DNA from: Frigidibacter mobilis
GTDB lineage: Bacteria; Pseudomonadota; Alphaproteobacteria; Rhodobacterales; Rhodobacteraceae
NCBI RefSeq assembly: GCF_001620265.1
Contig: NZ_CP012661.1
Span: 1,426,001-1,490,000 of the forward strand
Reading direction: 5' to 3'
DNA length: 64,000 bases
Made by a program: the position numbers and the translations under genes. Shown piece by piece: positions 45,308 through 53,905 of the stretch (positions within the stretch are counted from its first letter, which is position 1; every line of letters starts with the position of its first letter). The notes under the pieces are model-generated. The model made no database searches, had not been told where the DNA came from, and saw nothing but the letters and a program-made list of their open reading frames with translations.

Positions 45308-46117
45308 TCAGCCGCGGGGTGCCTGTCGCCCGTGGCGGCCGATGGGCAGCATCATCGGGCGGCCGCTGACCGGGTCCGGCAGGGTCTGGCAGGGCAGGCC
45401 GAAGACGGCCTCGACCATCGCCTCGGTCAGCACCGCTTCGGGCGGGCCGGCGGCATGGACGCGGCCCGCCCGAAGCGCGACCAGCGTATCGGCATAGCGC
45501 GCGGCCAGGTTCAGGTCGTGCAGCACCATCACGATGGTGGTGCCGCGGGCATGGTTGAGGTCGGTCAGCAGGTCCAGAACCTCGATCTGATGGGCGATGT
45601 CGAGGAAGGTGGTCGGCTCGTCCAGCAGCAGCAGGCCGGTTTCCTGCGCCAGCGCCATTGCGATCCAGACCCGCTGGCGCTGGCCGCCCGACAGCTCGTC
45701 CACCGCGCGTTCGGCCAGGTCGGTGGTGCCGGTCGCTTGCAGCGCGGCGGCGACGGCGGCATCGTCCTGCCCGGTCCAGCGCGAGAGCAGACCGTGATGG
45801 GGGTGGCGACCGCGGCTGACGAGGTCGAGCACGGTGATGCCGTCGGGTGCAGCCGGGGATTGCGGCAGCAGGCCCATCTGCCGGGCCAGGTGGCGCGGCG
45901 GCATCTTGTGGACCGATTTGCCGTCGAGCAGCACCTGCCCCTGCGCGGGCGCCAGCAGCCGCGACAGGCTGCGCAGCAGGGTGGACTTGCCGCAGGCATT
46001 GGCGCCGACGATGGCGGTGATCCTGCCGGGCGGGATGGAAAGCTCCAGCCCCTGCAGCACGGCGCGGTCGCCATAGCCCGCGTGAAGGCCGTGGGCGGCA
46101 AGGGTGTGGGCGGTCAT
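45308..46117 (-). CDS. siderophore ABC transporter ATPase (FecE/FepC type)
   Basis: 269 residues. Walker A G-A-N-A-C-G-K-S-T, signature L-S-G-G-Q-R-Q-R, Walker B L-L-L-L-D-E-P-T-T-F-L-D, followed by H-Q-I-E-V-L-D-L. The P-L-R/M-G-L-L-P-Q-S region is that of ferric siderophore ATPases. Last gene of the operon binding protein-permease-permease-ATPase, overlapping the permease by ATGA. Iron-repressed expression is expected but I could not identify a Fur or RirA site with confidence. Confidence 0.93.
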   Translation of the reverse strand: MTAHTLAAHGLHAGYGDRAVLQGLELSIPPGRITAIVGANACGKSTLLRSLSRLLAPAQGQVLLDGKSVHKMPPRHLARQMGLLPQSPAAPDGITVLDLVSRGRHPHHGLLSRWTGQDDAAVAAALQATGTTDLAERAVDELSGGQRQRVWIAMALAQETGLLLLDEPTTFLDIAHQIEVLDLLTDLNHARGTTIVMVLHDLNLAARYADTLVALRAGRVHAAGPPEAVLTEAMVEAVFGLPCQTLPDPVSGRPMMLPIGRHGRQAPRG

Positions 46118-47142
46118 GGCGTGCCTCCGGCCCGGTTCACCCGGACGATCAGGTAGATCAGGTAGGGCGCGCCAAGCGCCCCGGTGACAACGCCGACCGG
46201 ATAGCGGCCGGGCAGCAGGAACTGGCCGGCATAATCCCCCAGCAGCACCAGCGCCGCCCCGATCAGCGCGGCGGGGATCAGCACCGGGTGGCCGGGGGCC
46301 GAAAGGCGCGCGGCGATGGGGCCGGACAGGAAGGCGACAAAGGCGATGGGGCCGGCGATGGCGGTGGCGACGGCGATCAGCCCGACGACGGCGACGATCA
46401 CCAGCAGGCGCGAGCGGGCCAGCCGCACGCCAAGCGCCGCGGCCTTGTCATCGCCAAGCCGCATGGCCTGCAGGTTGCGCGACTGGCTCAGCAGCAGCCC
46501 GCCGAACAGCACAAGCGCGGCCAGCAGCGGCAGGGCATCGGCCAGGCGCGCGCCGTTGACGCTGCCGGTCAGCCAGCGCAGCGCCTCTTGCAGGCTCCAT
46601 TCCGGCGCCTTCAGCAGGAGATAGGCGGTGACGCTTTGCAGCATCGCCGAGATGCCGATGCCGACAAGGATCAACCGCGTGCCGGCGACGCCGCCGCGCC
46701 AGGCCAGCAGGTAGATGGCCAGCGCGGTGCCAAGGCCGCAAGCCACCGCCAGCACCGAGACTGCGGGGCCGGTCCAGGCCAGCACCACGATGGCGAAGAC
46801 GGCGGCGGCACTGCTGCCGGCGCTGATGCCGATGATGTCGGGGCTGGCAAGCGGGCTGCGCAGCAGGGACTGGCAGGCGGCGCCGCCAAGTCCGAAGCAC
46901 AGGCCAGCGAGGATCGACAGCACGGCGCGGGGCAGCCGCAGCCGGCCCACGGTGAAGGACGCGCCCGGCACGTCATGCCCCGCCAGCACCCGCAGCACAT
47001 CCAGCGGCGGGGTCAGCGACTGGCCCAGCATCAGCGTCAGCGCGAGGCCCGCGACCAGCAGTGCCATGAGGGCCACCAGCAGCCGCGCCCCGCGCCGTGA
47101 TCGGGCGCGGCGGTGGGCGGCGATATCGGGGCAGGCGCTCAC
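46114..47142 (-). CDS. siderophore ABC transporter permease (FecCD/FepG type)
   Basis: 342 residues from GTG 47142, which overlaps the previous stop as GTGA; the longer frame to 47688 lies in the other permease gene. About nine to ten hydrophobic segments and family motifs R-L-P-R-A, G-A-A-C-Q-S-L-L-R-S-P-L-A-S-P-D-I-I-G and G-P-I-A-F-V-A-F-L-S-G-P are clear. Pairs with the permease at 47139-48136. Confidence 0.93.
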   Translation of the reverse strand: MSACPDIAAHRRARSRRGARLLVALMALLVAGLALTLMLGQSLTPPLDVLRVLAGHDVPGASFTVGRLRLPRAVLSILAGLCFGLGGAACQSLLRSPLASPDIIGISAGSSAAAVFAIVVLAWTGPAVSVLAVACGLGTALAIYLLAWRGGVAGTRLILVGIGISAMLQSVTAYLLLKAPEWSLQEALRWLTGSVNGARLADALPLLAALVLFGGLLLSQSRNLQAMRLGDDKAAALGVRLARSRLLVIVAVVGLIAVATAIAGPIAFVAFLSGPIAARLSAPGHPVLIPAALIGAALVLLGDYAGQFLLPGRYPVGVVTGALGAPYLIYLIVRVNRAGGTP

Positions 47143-48136
47143 AACTCGCGGATCCGTCTGCGGCGCACGATCCAGATGAAGACCGGCGCGCCAAGGAAGG
47201 CGGTGACGATGCCGACATCCAGCTCTGCCGGGCGGGCGAGGATGCGGCCAAGCACATCGGCCAGCACCAACAGCACCGCCCGGCAAGGGCCGAGAACGGC
47301 AGTTGCCAGCGGTGATCGACCCCGACCAGCAGGCGGCAGAGGTGCGGGACGACGAGCCCGACAAAGCCGATGGGCCCGCAGATGGCGGTGGTGGCCCCGC
47401 ACAGCAGCACCGCGCCGCCGGCGGCGGCCATGCGGCTGAAGGCGACGGGAACGCCAAGCCCCGCCGCCGCCTCATCGCCAAGCGCCAGCATGTTGAGGTT
47501 GCGCGCCGACAGCAGGCTGATGGCGAAGCCTGCGGCGAGGAAGGGCAGCATCGCGGTGATCGCCTCGAAACTGGCGCCGCCGACGCCGCCGACCTGCCAG
47601 GATTGCACCGATCCGGCGATGTCGTTGCGCGGCAGCAGGATCGCCACGGTGAAGGAGGAGACGGCAATCCCCGTCGCCGCCCCGCCAAGGGCGAGTTTCA
47701 GCGGTGTCGCGCCGCCGCGCCCGACAGAGCCGATGGCATAGACGAGGCAGGCGGCGCCGCCCGCGCCCAGGATCGCGGTCCAGAGGAACCCCTGCAGCGT
47801 GTCCATGCCGAACCAGGCGATACCGATGACCACCGCCATCGCCGCCCCGGCATTGACGCCGAGGATGCCCGGATCGGCCAGCGGGCTGCGGGTCACGCCC
47901 TGCATCACTGCGCCCGACAGCGCCAGCGCCGCGCCCGCCAGCACCGCCAGCAGTGTGCGCGGCACCCGGACGGCGACAACGGACTGGCCGATTGTCTCTG
48001 CCCGCCCGGTCAGCCCGGCGGCGATGTCGGACCAGCCCACATCGCGGGTGCCCACCGTCACCGACAGCGCGCAGGCCAGCGCCAGCGCGGCCAGCACCAC
48101 AAGCAGCCACAAGCCCCTTGATGCCGACCCTGTCAT
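47139..48136 (-). CDS. siderophore ABC transporter permease (FecCD/FepD type), one frame change
   Basis: The protein shows R-V-P-R-T, G-A-V-M-Q-G-V-T-R-S-P-L-A-D-P-G-I-L-G and G-P-I-G-F-V-G-L-V-V-P-H. After S-A-L-A-G the frame breaks at a CCC run (47279-47281, plus strand). Adding one base continues into A-V-L-L-V-L-A-D-V-L-G-R ... I-V-T-A-F-L-G-A-P-V-F, the normal end of the family, and gives 332 residues. It overlaps the binding-protein gene (ATGA) and the next permease (GTGA). A base lost in assembly is the simplest explanation. Confidence 0.88.
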
Positions 48137-49119
48137 TCGGCCCTGCGCGCCGCCTCGGCCAGCAGGGCGGCGTACTCCTCCAGCACCCAGGAGATCGACA
48201 GCGGCGTCGGGTTGGCGGCGGTGCCGATCGGATCATTCCCCAGCAGCACCACGGCGCCGGTTTCCACCGTCTTCATCCGCGAGGTCAGCAGGTTCTTGCG
48301 GACGCTATCGAAGAGTGCCGCCCCGCCATAGGTCACGACGATATCCACGTCGTCGAAGGCGTCGATCCGCTCGGCGCTCATCTCGCCCGAGAAACCCCCG
48401 CCTCCGCTCGCCTCGCGCACCGAGGCGGGAGAGACCATGCCCAGATCCTCGAAGAACTTCACCCGGGTGTCGTTGGCCGTGTAGAAGCGGATGATGCTGA
48501 GGTCGCGGATGTCGAGATGGGTGACGAACATCGCCGACTTGCCGCCGATTTCGGGGTGGCGGGCGGCGACTTCGGCGATCTCGGCCTCGATCCGGCCGAT
48601 CAGTGCCTCGCCCTCGGCGGCCTTGCCGATGGCGGTGCCGTTCAGGCGGATCATCTCGCGCCAGTCGGTCGCCCAGGGGGCGGTGCGGTAGGGTACGACC
48701 GGGGCGATCTCGCTGAGCGTGTCATATTCGGCCTGGCTGAGGCCGGAATAGGCGGCAAGGATCACGTCGGGCCGGGTGGCGGCGACCGCCTCGAAGTCGA
48801 TGCCGTCGCCTTCGTCGAAGAGGGGCGGGGTCTCCGCGCCCAGTTCGGCGAGGCGTTCCGCGACCCAAGGCAGCACCCCGTCGCCATCGTCATCGCCGAA
48901 ATTGGCGCGGGCAAAGCCGACGGGCACGACGCCAAGCGCCAGCGGCACCTCGTGGTTGGCCCAGGCGACGGTGGCGACGCGGACGGGGCGATCCGGGATC
49001 GTGGTCGTGCCGAAGGCGTGCTCGATGGTCAGCGGAAAGTCCTGCGCCGCGGCGCCGGTGGCCAGCGAGGCAAACGCAATGGCAAGCCCGGCGCGGCACA
49101 GATGGAAGAGGGTGGGCAT
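48133..49119 (-). CDS. periplasmic iron-siderophore-binding protein (FecB/FepB type)
   Basis: 328 residues from the ATG at 49119, with AGGAG upstream. A signal peptide ends near A-A-A before Q-D-F. The mature protein is of the TroA-like class III fold: P-D-R-P-V-R-V-A-T, L-G-V-V-P-V-G, R-P-D-V-I-L-A-A-Y-S-G-L and a long interdomain helix. It has no lipobox, so it is a soluble periplasmic protein. First gene of the leftward uptake operon, divergent from the TonB receptor. Confidence 0.92.
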   Translation of the reverse strand: MPTLFHLCRAGLAIAFASLATGAAAQDFPLTIEHAFGTTTIPDRPVRVATVAWANHEVPLALGVVPVGFARANFGDDDGDGVLPWVAERLAELGAETPPLFDEGDGIDFEAVAATRPDVILAAYSGLSQAEYDTLSEIAPVVPYRTAPWATDWREMIRLNGTAIGKAAEGEALIGRIEAEIAEVAARHPEIGGKSAMFVTHLDIRDLSIIRFYTANDTRVKFFEDLGMVSPASVREASGGGGFSGEMSAERIDAFDDVDIVVTYGGAALFDSVRKNLLTSRMKTVETGAVVLLGNDPIGTAANPTPLSISWVLEEYAALLAEAARRAE

Positions 49120-49451
49120 TGGAAAACTCCTGCCGGGGGAGGGCAACTGTTTCAGTCGGCCTTTCATCTCCCCCTGCCAGCGTCAAGCGCGGGGAGGCGG
49201 CGTGCGGGGGCTGTTCCCGTCTCCAGCGCGATTTTTCCAGAGGAACCGACAAGAACAGTGCGAACTTACAATACGCCCCGGCCGCCCTGCTGTAGCGCTG
49301 TGCCCCGGGATCATCCGGGTGCCGGGCGGCCGCATTGCGGTTGCCGGTTGGCCCCCTGGCCCCGCCGGCCGAGTTCCGGCCAGCAAGCGGGCGACATCCG
49401 ATGTCGCCATGCCAGCAAGATCACCCACCCCTTACGTCCTGGACCTGACCC
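49120..49451. promoter_or_regulatory. 332-base divergent region between binding protein and TonB receptor
   Basis: No gene is seen. It must hold promoters for the leftward ABC operon and the rightward receptor. A perfect inverted repeat GGCGACATC-C-GATGTCGCC (49390-49408) lies 43 bases before the receptor ATG and is framed by two GCCAGCAAG copies (49379-49387 and 49411-49419), 32 bp apart. The nearby AraC regulator is a candidate to bind there. Confidence 0.55.
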
Positions 49452-51602
49452 ATGCCCCTGACACTTGCCACGGCCCCGCGCCACCTGTCCCGCCCCCGCT
49501 GCCCTGCGGCCCTGCTTCTGGGGTGCACGGCGCTGGTCGCGCTGCCGATGGCGGCGGCCGCGCAGCAGGAGGGCGAGGCCTATCGTCTTGCGCCGATCAT
49601 CGTCGACATGGGCGTGCAGGCCGATGACGACGCGGCCTCCATCGTGGCGCAGGAACTGTGGGTGGGCGGCAAGGTTGCAACCAGCCTGCTGGACACCCCC
49701 GCCTCGGTTTCGGTGGTGACGCAGAAGGAGATGACGCAGCGCGATGCCGGCACGACCGAAGAGGTGCTGCAATATACCGGCGGGATCGTCACCGACTATT
49801 ACGGCAGCGATGACCGCAACGACTACTTCCTGGTGCGCGGCTATCAGGCCTCGACCTACCGCGACGGGCTGACGCTTGGCTCGATGCGCGGCGTGCGCGA
49901 GGAGCCCTATGCGTTCGAGCGGGTGGAGGTGCTGAAGGGCGCGAACTCTACCCTGTTCGGCGTGTCCGATCCGGGTGGCTCGGTGAACTTCGTGACCAAG
50001 ACCCCGAAATTCGCCCGCTTCGGCGAGGTCTACGGGCAGGTAGGGTCGTTCGAGCAGGCTGAGATCGGGTTCGACTTCGGCGACACGCTGAACGCGGACC
50101 AGACCGTCGCCTATCGGCTGACCGGCAAGGTTCGGGACAGCGAGCTGGAATATGACCATTCGCGCGACGACGAGACCTTCGTGATGGGCGGCGTCGCCTG
50201 GGCGCCGACCGACGATACCAGGCTGTCGGTGATGTTCGACCATCTCAAGCGCGACGGCACCCCGAACAGTGGCGGCTACCCGCTGGACCGCGAATATGAC
50301 CGCGGCGATTTCTTTGGCGAGCCGGACTATAACGACCATGATGTCGAGCGCAGCACCCTGACCGCGCTGCTGACCCATGAGTTCGGCGGCGGGCTCAGCC
50401 TGCGGGCAAACCTGCGCTACAGCGACCTGACCGATGATTTCGGCTATGTCTATCTGTACGATTTCGAGGGCCGCACCGGCGATGAACTGAGCCGCTATTA
50501 CTTCGGCACCGACAGCACCGCCGAAGAGCTGATCGGCAACGTGATCGTGCAATATGACACCAGCTTCGGTAGCGTCGACAGCAGTACGCTTGCGGGCGTC
50601 GAGTTCCGCGATGCCTCGCTGACCGAGCAGTCCTATTATGGTCTGGCCTCGCCCATCGACATCTCGAACCCGGTCTACAGCGGGGCGCCGGGCAGCCTGT
50701 ACACCTACGGCCAGAGCGAAAGCGAGTATAAGACGACCTCGCTTTTCGTGCAGCAGAACCTGTCCTTCTCGAACCGGGTGATTGCCACGGTCGGCGTGCG
50801 GCATGACTGGCTGGACCTGTCCAGCAAGGGCCAAAGCTGGGGCGTGGCCTTTGATGAGAGCGACGACTTTTCCGAAACCTCGATGCGCGGCGCGCTGACC
50901 TGGAAGGTGACGGATGAGGTTTCGAGCTATGTGAGCTATGCCGAATCCGTCGCGCCGCCTGCCATCGGGGTCGAGCCGGAGCGGGGCGAGCAATACGAGA
51001 TCGGGGTGAAGTACCGGCCGGCGGGGATGAAGGCGCTGCTTTCCGCCTCGGTCTTCGATCTGGCGCGGGACAATGTCACCGTCGCGGTGGTGCAGGGTGA
51101 CGGGACCATCGAGCGGCAGGTGGTCGGCAAGTCGCGGGTGCGCGGCTTCGAGATCGAGGGCAAGGCAGAGATCGCGCAGAACTGGGACGTGATCGCGTCC
51201 TATTCCTACCTCGACTCCGAGGTGGTCAAGGGGCCGGAAAACCTTGATGGAGATGGCAACCGGATTGATACCGACGGCAACCAGTTTGCGAACGTGCCGA
51301 ACCACCTGGCCTCGGTCTGGGTGAACTACATGCTGCCGGGGAACGGTGCCCGCGGCGACATGACCTTCGGCCTCGGCGCGCGCTATGTCGGCGCCTATTA
51401 CTACGCGCAGTCGAACGACAGCGGGCAGAGCAAGGCGACGACGCTGCTGGACGCCGCCTTCAGCTATGACATCACCGAGAATACCGGGCTGGCGATCAAT
51501 GTCAGCAACCTGATGGACGAACAGCATGTGGTGGGCAAGGCGACGGCGGCCTATTACAACCCGGGCCGGACCGTTTCGGCCACGCTGCGCCGGACCTGGT
51601 AG
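49452..51602 (+). CDS. TonB-dependent siderophore receptor
   Basis: 716 residues. The signal peptide ends near A-A-A-A before Q-Q-E. The plug domain (about 75-180) has S-V-S-V-V-T-Q-K-E-M and the R-V-E-V-L-K-G-A-N-S-T-L-F-G motif, and the beta-barrel ends with the aromatic residue Trp (R-R-T-W), as outer-membrane barrels do. It matches the siderophore-receptor branch (FhuE/FpvA-like). Together with the ABC importer, AraC and SIP genes it makes one ferric siderophore uptake set. No siderophore synthesis genes are seen, so uptake of a foreign siderophore is possible. Confidence 0.95.
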   Translation: MPLTLATAPRHLSRPRCPAALLLGCTALVALPMAAAAQQEGEAYRLAPIIVDMGVQADDDAASIVAQELWVGGKVATSLLDTPASVSVVTQKEMTQRDAGTTEEVLQYTGGIVTDYYGSDDRNDYFLVRGYQASTYRDGLTLGSMRGVREEPYAFERVEVLKGANSTLFGVSDPGGSVNFVTKTPKFARFGEVYGQVGSFEQAEIGFDFGDTLNADQTVAYRLTGKVRDSELEYDHSRDDETFVMGGVAWAPTDDTRLSVMFDHLKRDGTPNSGGYPLDREYDRGDFFGEPDYNDHDVERSTLTALLTHEFGGGLSLRANLRYSDLTDDFGYVYLYDFEGRTGDELSRYYFGTDSTAEELIGNVIVQYDTSFGSVDSSTLAGVEFRDASLTEQSYYGLASPIDISNPVYSGAPGSLYTYGQSESEYKTTSLFVQQNLSFSNRVIATVGVRHDWLDLSSKGQSWGVAFDESDDFSETSMRGALTWKVTDEVSSYVSYAESVAPPAIGVEPERGEQYEIGVKYRPAGMKALLSASVFDLARDNVTVAVVQGDGTIERQVVGKSRVRGFEIEGKAEIAQNWDVIASYSYLDSEVVKGPENLDGDGNRIDTDGNQFANVPNHLASVWVNYMLPGNGARGDMTFGLGARYVGAYYYAQSNDSGQSKATTLLDAAFSYDITENTGLAINVSNLMDEQHVVGKATAAYYNPGRTVSATLRRTW

Positions 51603-51608
51603 GCGGGG

Positions 51609-52532
51609 TCAGACGGGCCCGCGCGGGCGATCCAGCGCGGGCCTCGCCGCGTCATGGGTGCGGCGCCAGGCGGCGGGGGTCTCGCCGGTGACATGGCGGA
51701 ACACCTTGGTCAGATGTGCCTGGTCGCTGAAGCCGAGGCGGCCCGCGACATCGGCCACGCTGAGCCCGCTGCCCGAGAGCAGGCCCTGCGCCAGTTCGAC
51801 CCGCTGGCGCAGCTGCCATTGCAGCGGCGTGGTGCCGGTGGTGTTCTTGAACAGATGCGAGAACCAGCTTTCCGACAGCCCGACTGCGCGCGACATGTCG
51901 GACACGCTCAGCCCATGCCCACCGCCGGCGCGGAAACAGGCGACCAGCTTGCGCATCTGGCGCTTGGTCAGCTGTGCCCCGGCCCGGTCCGGCTCTGCAT
52001 TGCCCAGGTCCAGCAGGCCGGTGACCATGCCGGCCACCAGCGTTTCGGCATGAAGCGGGTGGCGGCTGGGCGCGCGGATCTCGTCCAGCAGCAGCCCGGC
52101 CAGCGTGTCGATCACCCGTGTCTCTGCAGTCTCGACCGGGCGGGCCAGAACCTCCAGCGCGGCGGAGCGGCCGAGCGCCGGGACCAGCATCTTCAGCAGC
52201 CGGTCGCGGTGGAGGTGGATATCGAGATGCGAGAAGGCATGGTCGGCGGTAAAGCGGGTCCACATCGGCATGCCTGCCGGAATGTAGAGGACACGCGCCA
52301 TCGGCCGGCCCGGTTGCCTGGCCGCGCCCGGATCGTTCGAGATGCGGATCGAGGAGACATCGTTGAAGAACAGGCTGATCCGGGGGTGGTTTGACAGGTA
52401 GTAGCCGTTCGCGCCGCGCGCGCCCCTTGCCTCCCAGAAGATACCCATCACCCCGTCCAGCCGCCGCCATTGCGGCGGCGCCACGGGGGTGATGCCTTCT
52501 GTCTGGCCGACGAATTCGGGGTCTTGGCTCAT
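51609..52532 (-). CDS. AraC-family regulator of siderophore uptake
   Basis: 307 residues from the ATG at 52532. The C-terminal AraC domain (about 205-300) has both helix-turn-helix parts: L-S-V-S-D-M-S-R-A-V-G-L-S-E-S-W-F-S-H and S-V-A-D-V-A-G-R-L-G-F-S-D-Q-A-H-L-T-K-V-F-R. The N-terminal half is a sensing domain of unknown ligand. It resembles PchR-type regulators that respond to imported siderophores. Convergent with the receptor, 6 bases apart. Confidence 0.92.
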   Translation of the reverse strand: MSQDPEFVGQTEGITPVAPPQWRRLDGVMGIFWEARGARGANGYYLSNHPRISLFFNDVSSIRISNDPGAARQPGRPMARVLYIPAGMPMWTRFTADHAFSHLDIHLHRDRLLKMLVPALGRSAALEVLARPVETAETRVIDTLAGLLLDEIRAPSRHPLHAETLVAGMVTGLLDLGNAEPDRAGAQLTKRQMRKLVACFRAGGGHGLSVSDMSRAVGLSESWFSHLFKNTTGTTPLQWQLRQRVELAQGLLSGSGLSVADVAGRLGFSDQAHLTKVFRHVTGETPAAWRRTHDAARPALDRPRGPV

Positions 52533-52721
52533 CGGGCGGCTCCGGGGCGGGGCAAACAGCGTGGATCTGTTGGCTTGCCGGGTGCGCCCGATCCGCGGAT
52601 CAGGCCCGGTAGCTGTGTCGGGGGGGCCGACGGGGGCTTGCATCATGGCGGGGCGTCCCGGAATGCTGCATCTGCACTGAGACCCGGAAACGCGGCGGGC
52701 GTCAATGCCAAGCGCACGGGG

Positions 52722-53825
52722 CTACTGCCAGTAGGCAGTCGAGGACAGGCGGTCGCGCGCAAGCATCAGCCCATCGCGCCCGTGCAGGCGCACCGCGCGC
52801 GCCGCCTGTTGCGAGGCGGCGAACCACAGCCAGGTGTCACCGGCGGGCACCGAGTCTGCGGTGAGCGCGGCGACCAGATCCGCCTCGGTCGCGCCTTCGC
52901 TGCGGAAAAGCCAGGTGATATCCAGACCGCGGGCCGCCGCCGGCTGGCGATCCGCCGCATCGCCGACCAGCAGCACGGCGCGGCCGCATGTTCCCTCGGG
53001 CAGCGCCGCAATCCCGCGCAGGATCGCGGGCAGGGCGGTTTCATCGCCTCCGCACAGCAGCCAGTCGCCGGGGGCCCCGACCTCTGGCCCGGCCTTGCCG
53101 CCGGGGCCCATCACGCCCACGACCTCATTGAGTGGCAGTGCCTCGGCCCATGCGCTGGTGCGCCCGCCGGCATGGCGGAAGATGTCGAAGCTGATCGTGC
53201 CGGCGCCGGGGTCCAGGTCCTGCACCGTGTAGACACGGTCGAGCAGGGCATCCTCGCCCTTCGGCCAGTTGATCGTGCCCCGCGCATTCAGCACCGGCCA
53301 GACCGGCGCGCGCCCCGGGGTCGCGGGCCGCAGCAGGCGAAAGTGCCAATGCGCGCCGGCGAAACGGGGCAGGTGTTGCGGATCCAGGGTCAGCACCATC
53401 CGCAGCCATGAGGCGCCGACCCGCTCGCAGCCAGCGACACGGGCCTCGGCGAATGTCGGCGGCAGCGCACCGGCCTCGCCCGCGCCGGTCCAGATCAGCG
53501 GCGGCAGGGTCGGGGCGAACTCGGCCATGTGCTCGTCGATCCCGCTGCGCAGATCGACCATCACCCCTGGATCGTCGCAGGCGACCTCGATCTCGCCGAT
53601 GCCATCAAAGGCCCGGACCGTGACGCGGGCAAAGCCGGCATCGGCCAGCACCACGCCCGGTTCCGGCTCTTGCGGGGGCACCTCATGCTCGATGAACTCC
53701 GCGCGCCAGAAGGCGACAAGGCCAGGCGCGTCGGTACAGGGAAACTGGGTGAGCGAGCGTTGCAAGGGGGCGTCTCCGGTTGCGACGAAGGCGCGGCCCC
53801 GGGGAGGGGCGCAGCCAGTTGCCAT
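52722..53825 (-). CDS. DUF2218-siderophore-interacting protein (ferric reductase) fusion
   Basis: 367 residues. Residues about 10-105 match DUF2218 (F-V-A-T-G-D-A, G-E-I-E-V-A-C-D-D). The rest is the siderophore-interacting FAD/NAD(P)H module: R-M-V-L-T-L near the FAD part, R-V-Y-T-V-Q-D, D-I-F-R-H-A-G-G-R-T-S-A-W and W-L-L-C-G-G-D-E-T-A-L-P-A-I. Such proteins reduce Fe3+ from imported siderophores in the cytoplasm. One in-frame gene joins two modules that are often separate. Confidence 0.9.
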   Translation of the reverse strand: MATGCAPPRGRAFVATGDAPLQRSLTQFPCTDAPGLVAFWRAEFIEHEVPPQEPEPGVVLADAGFARVTVRAFDGIGEIEVACDDPGVMVDLRSGIDEHMAEFAPTLPPLIWTGAGEAGALPPTFAEARVAGCERVGASWLRMVLTLDPQHLPRFAGAHWHFRLLRPATPGRAPVWPVLNARGTINWPKGEDALLDRVYTVQDLDPGAGTISFDIFRHAGGRTSAWAEALPLNEVVGVMGPGGKAGPEVGAPGDWLLCGGDETALPAILRGIAALPEGTCGRAVLLVGDAADRQPAAARGLDITWLFRSEGATEADLVAALTADSVPAGDTWLWFAASQQAARAVRLHGRDGLMLARDRLSSTAYWQ

Positions 53826-53905
53826 ACCCTAGCCGTCTGGCCGTGGCGCGCAACCGGAGTCGCGCCCAGTGTCGGGGCGCCGCTCCCCGCGACGCTCCGG
53901 CCTGT

